From Nitriliruptoraceae bacterium (GTDB lineage: Bacteria; Actinomycetota; Nitriliruptoria; Nitriliruptorales; Nitriliruptoraceae): 7,196 nucleotides of DNA. The stretch spans positions 1-7,196 of the forward strand of contig SKNP01000485.1 in the NCBI GenBank assembly GCA_007120485.1, in the 5' to 3' direction. The first letter of the stretch is position 1, and every line of letters starts with the position of its first letter. Of the stretch, positions 6,541-7,196 are shown piece after piece. The notes beneath the pieces are model-generated. The model was not told the DNA's origin. It was given only the letters and a program-made list of their open reading frames with translations, and searched no databases. The position numbers were made by a program, and so were the translations under genes.

Positions 6541-6640
6541 GTACCGCCACCCGGCCCGTCGCCGCCACCCCCGCTGCGTCGCCGCCACCCGTTGCGTCGC
6601 CGCCAGCCCCGCTGCGTCACCGCCAGCCCGGCTCGCTTGC
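6541..6640. repeat. Degenerate tandem repeat, 18-20 bp units
   Basis: On the plus strand three clear units follow one another: 6558-6577 (20 bp), 6578-6595 (18 bp) and 6596-6615 (20 bp). Each begins GTCGCCGCCA and ends TTGC or CTGC. A degraded unit starts at 6616 and a partial one lies at 6541-6557. The minus strand is G-rich through this block. It overlaps the 3' end of the membrane protein gene, and that gene's stop codon lies in the fourth unit, where GTCGCC has become GTCACC. This looks like a locally expanded sequence and has no CRISPR features. Confidence 0.7.
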
Positions 6641-7072
6641 GGCAGGCACACGGCAGGCGCGCTCGTTGGCGAGTCGCGAGCGCAGCGCTGCACCGAGCAG
6701 CAGCAGTGCCCCGACCGCCAGGAACGGCTGAGCCGGTGCGAACCAGGTCATCGCCCCGGACGTGCCCAGCGCCACCACCACGAGCTTGTTGCAGACCGGA
6801 CAGCCGACGGCGAAGAACGCGAGGACACCGCCGATCCCGCCGCGAGCGCTCGGTCGGTCCTCGGTCGCGCGACCGTCGCGCACGTAGGTCGCCAGAAGAA
6901 GACCGGACAACACCGAGGTGGCGAGCCACACGGGATGGTTCCACCACGTCGTCGGCATCATCCGGTGGAACCAGGGGTTGGCGATCAGCTCCGTCGGTAG
7001 ACCGATCACCAGGGCGACCACGACGGTCGCGGCCGCGGCGGTCGCCCAGCGACGGGCGGTCCAGGCGCGCAT
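6617..7072 (-). CDS. Integral membrane protein with CPVCNK motif, function unknown
   Basis: A 151-residue protein with about four predicted membrane segments: roughly residues 11-31, 47-64, 78-102 and 113-130. The third contains GCPVCNK (Cys91, Cys94), a CxxC pair near the membrane face. After the first segment comes a conserved-looking loop rich in W and P (NPWFHRMMP, WWNHPVW). I recall similar unnamed actinobacterial proteins with a GCPVCNK segment followed by a SGA.....AP.QP stretch, but no function is established to my knowledge. The CxxC could serve thiol redox chemistry or metal binding; both are inference. The ATG at 7070-7072 is supported by GAGGAG (complement of 7081-7086) 8 bases upstream. 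The last dozen residues run into the tandem repeat block, so the C-terminal tail may be newly acquired. An operator-like palindrome lies in its promoter region. Confidence 0.82.
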   Translation of the reverse strand: MRAWTARRWATAAAATVVVALVIGLPTELIANPWFHRMMPTTWWNHPVWLATSVLSGLLLATYVRDGRATEDRPSARGGIGGVLAFFAVGCPVCNKLVVVALGTSGAMTWFAPAQPFLAVGALLLLGAALRSRLANERACRVPAASEPGWR

Positions 7073-7106
7073 GAACGCAGCTCCTCATGTCGACGATGCC
7101 CCGTCC

Positions 7107-7135
7107 GATATGTCCGGACCTTTAGGTACGGTCGG
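7107..7135 (-). promoter_or_regulatory. Candidate promoter of the CPVCNK membrane protein gene
   Basis: On the minus strand CCGACC (7130-7135) and CATATC (7107-7112) are separated by 17 bp, the standard spacing. The matches to consensus are partial (about 3 of 6 each). This would give a leader of about 28 bases before the ATG, including the GAGGAG site. The -35 candidate lies within the large palindrome at 7125-7144, as expected of a repressor-controlled promoter. Confidence 0.35.
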
Positions 7136-7144
7136 GACCGTACC
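7125..7144. promoter_or_regulatory. Near-perfect 20-bp palindrome, probable operator
   Basis: The arms GGTACGGTC (7125-7133) and GACCGTACC (7136-7144) are perfect inverted copies separated by two bases, GG. The site lies 53-72 bases upstream of the membrane protein ATG and covers its candidate -35 hexamer. A dimeric helix-turn-helix regulator site is the simplest reading. The bound protein is not encoded in the window and could be encoded beyond the right edge. A terminator for a gene beyond 7196 is possible, but no T-tract follows on either strand. Confidence 0.6.
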
Positions 7145-7196
7145 CCTTCGTCACCTCTCCCTCTGGATCGTCCGTGCCTGCTGTTGCCTCCGACCG

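Noticed and set aside
6550..6610. G-quadruplex on the minus strand
   Set aside because: G-runs are frequent, but four regularly spaced GGG tracts are not present. The G content follows from the tandem repeat.
6541..6640. CRISPR-like array
   Set aside because: Units are only 18-20 bp, adjoin without spacers, differ from each other and lie partly in a gene; no cas genes are present.
7122..7196. C-terminal end of a minus-strand gene entering from the right edge
   Set aside because: Two minus-strand frames run open from the edge to stops at about 7151 and 7122, but each is too short (14-24 codons) and neither has a recognisable motif or decisive codon bias.

Overview
The window comes from a very GC-rich chromosome, with codon third positions dominated by G and C, GTG starts, and large SARP-like and LuxR/LAL-type ATPase regulators. 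This points to an actinobacterium (Actinomycetota). The class cannot be fixed from the sequence alone. No rRNA, tRNA, CRISPR array, transposase or phage gene is visible.

Layout. (1) 1-119 is an upstream region with three heptamers in 11-bp phase (6-34), a possible -10 box (61-66) and a good ribosome binding site. (2) 120-2993 (+) encodes a 957-residue regulator with an OmpR-type winged helix, a BTAD domain, a STAND/AAA-type ATPase domain and C-terminal TPRs. Its Walker A lysine is replaced by arginine. (3) 2998-3264 (+) is clearly coding in base composition but has no start codon. It reads like the C-terminal end of a SWIM zinc-finger family protein with both its N-terminus and an internal block missing, so I call it a gene remnant. 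(4) 3272-3547 (-) is a 91-residue DUF4242 (SCO4226-like) protein. It faces the remnant tail-to-tail, and the two stop codons lie inside one perfect hairpin. (5) 3760-6354 (-) is an 864-residue LuxR-family (LAL-type) ATPase regulator. A -10-like box sits 6 bases before its GTG, which suggests a leaderless mRNA. (6) About 6541-6640 is a degenerate tandem repeat of 18-20 bp units. (7) 6617-7072 (-) is a 151-residue membrane protein with a CPVCNK motif. Its promoter region holds a palindrome with two perfect 9-bp arms.

How the genes may work together. Two large ATPase-TPR regulators of different families converge on a small DUF4242 protein. The LuxR-type gene lies upstream of the DUF4242 gene on the same strand, so co-regulation is possible, but a 212-bp gap with a possible terminator hairpin separates them. 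The membrane protein has its own promoter and operator-like site and may be an independent unit. No biosynthetic, defence or mobile system is evident. The points most worth following are the remnant gene, the phased repeats, the two operator-like palindromes and the CPVCNK membrane protein. No gap between genes exceeds 300 bases.
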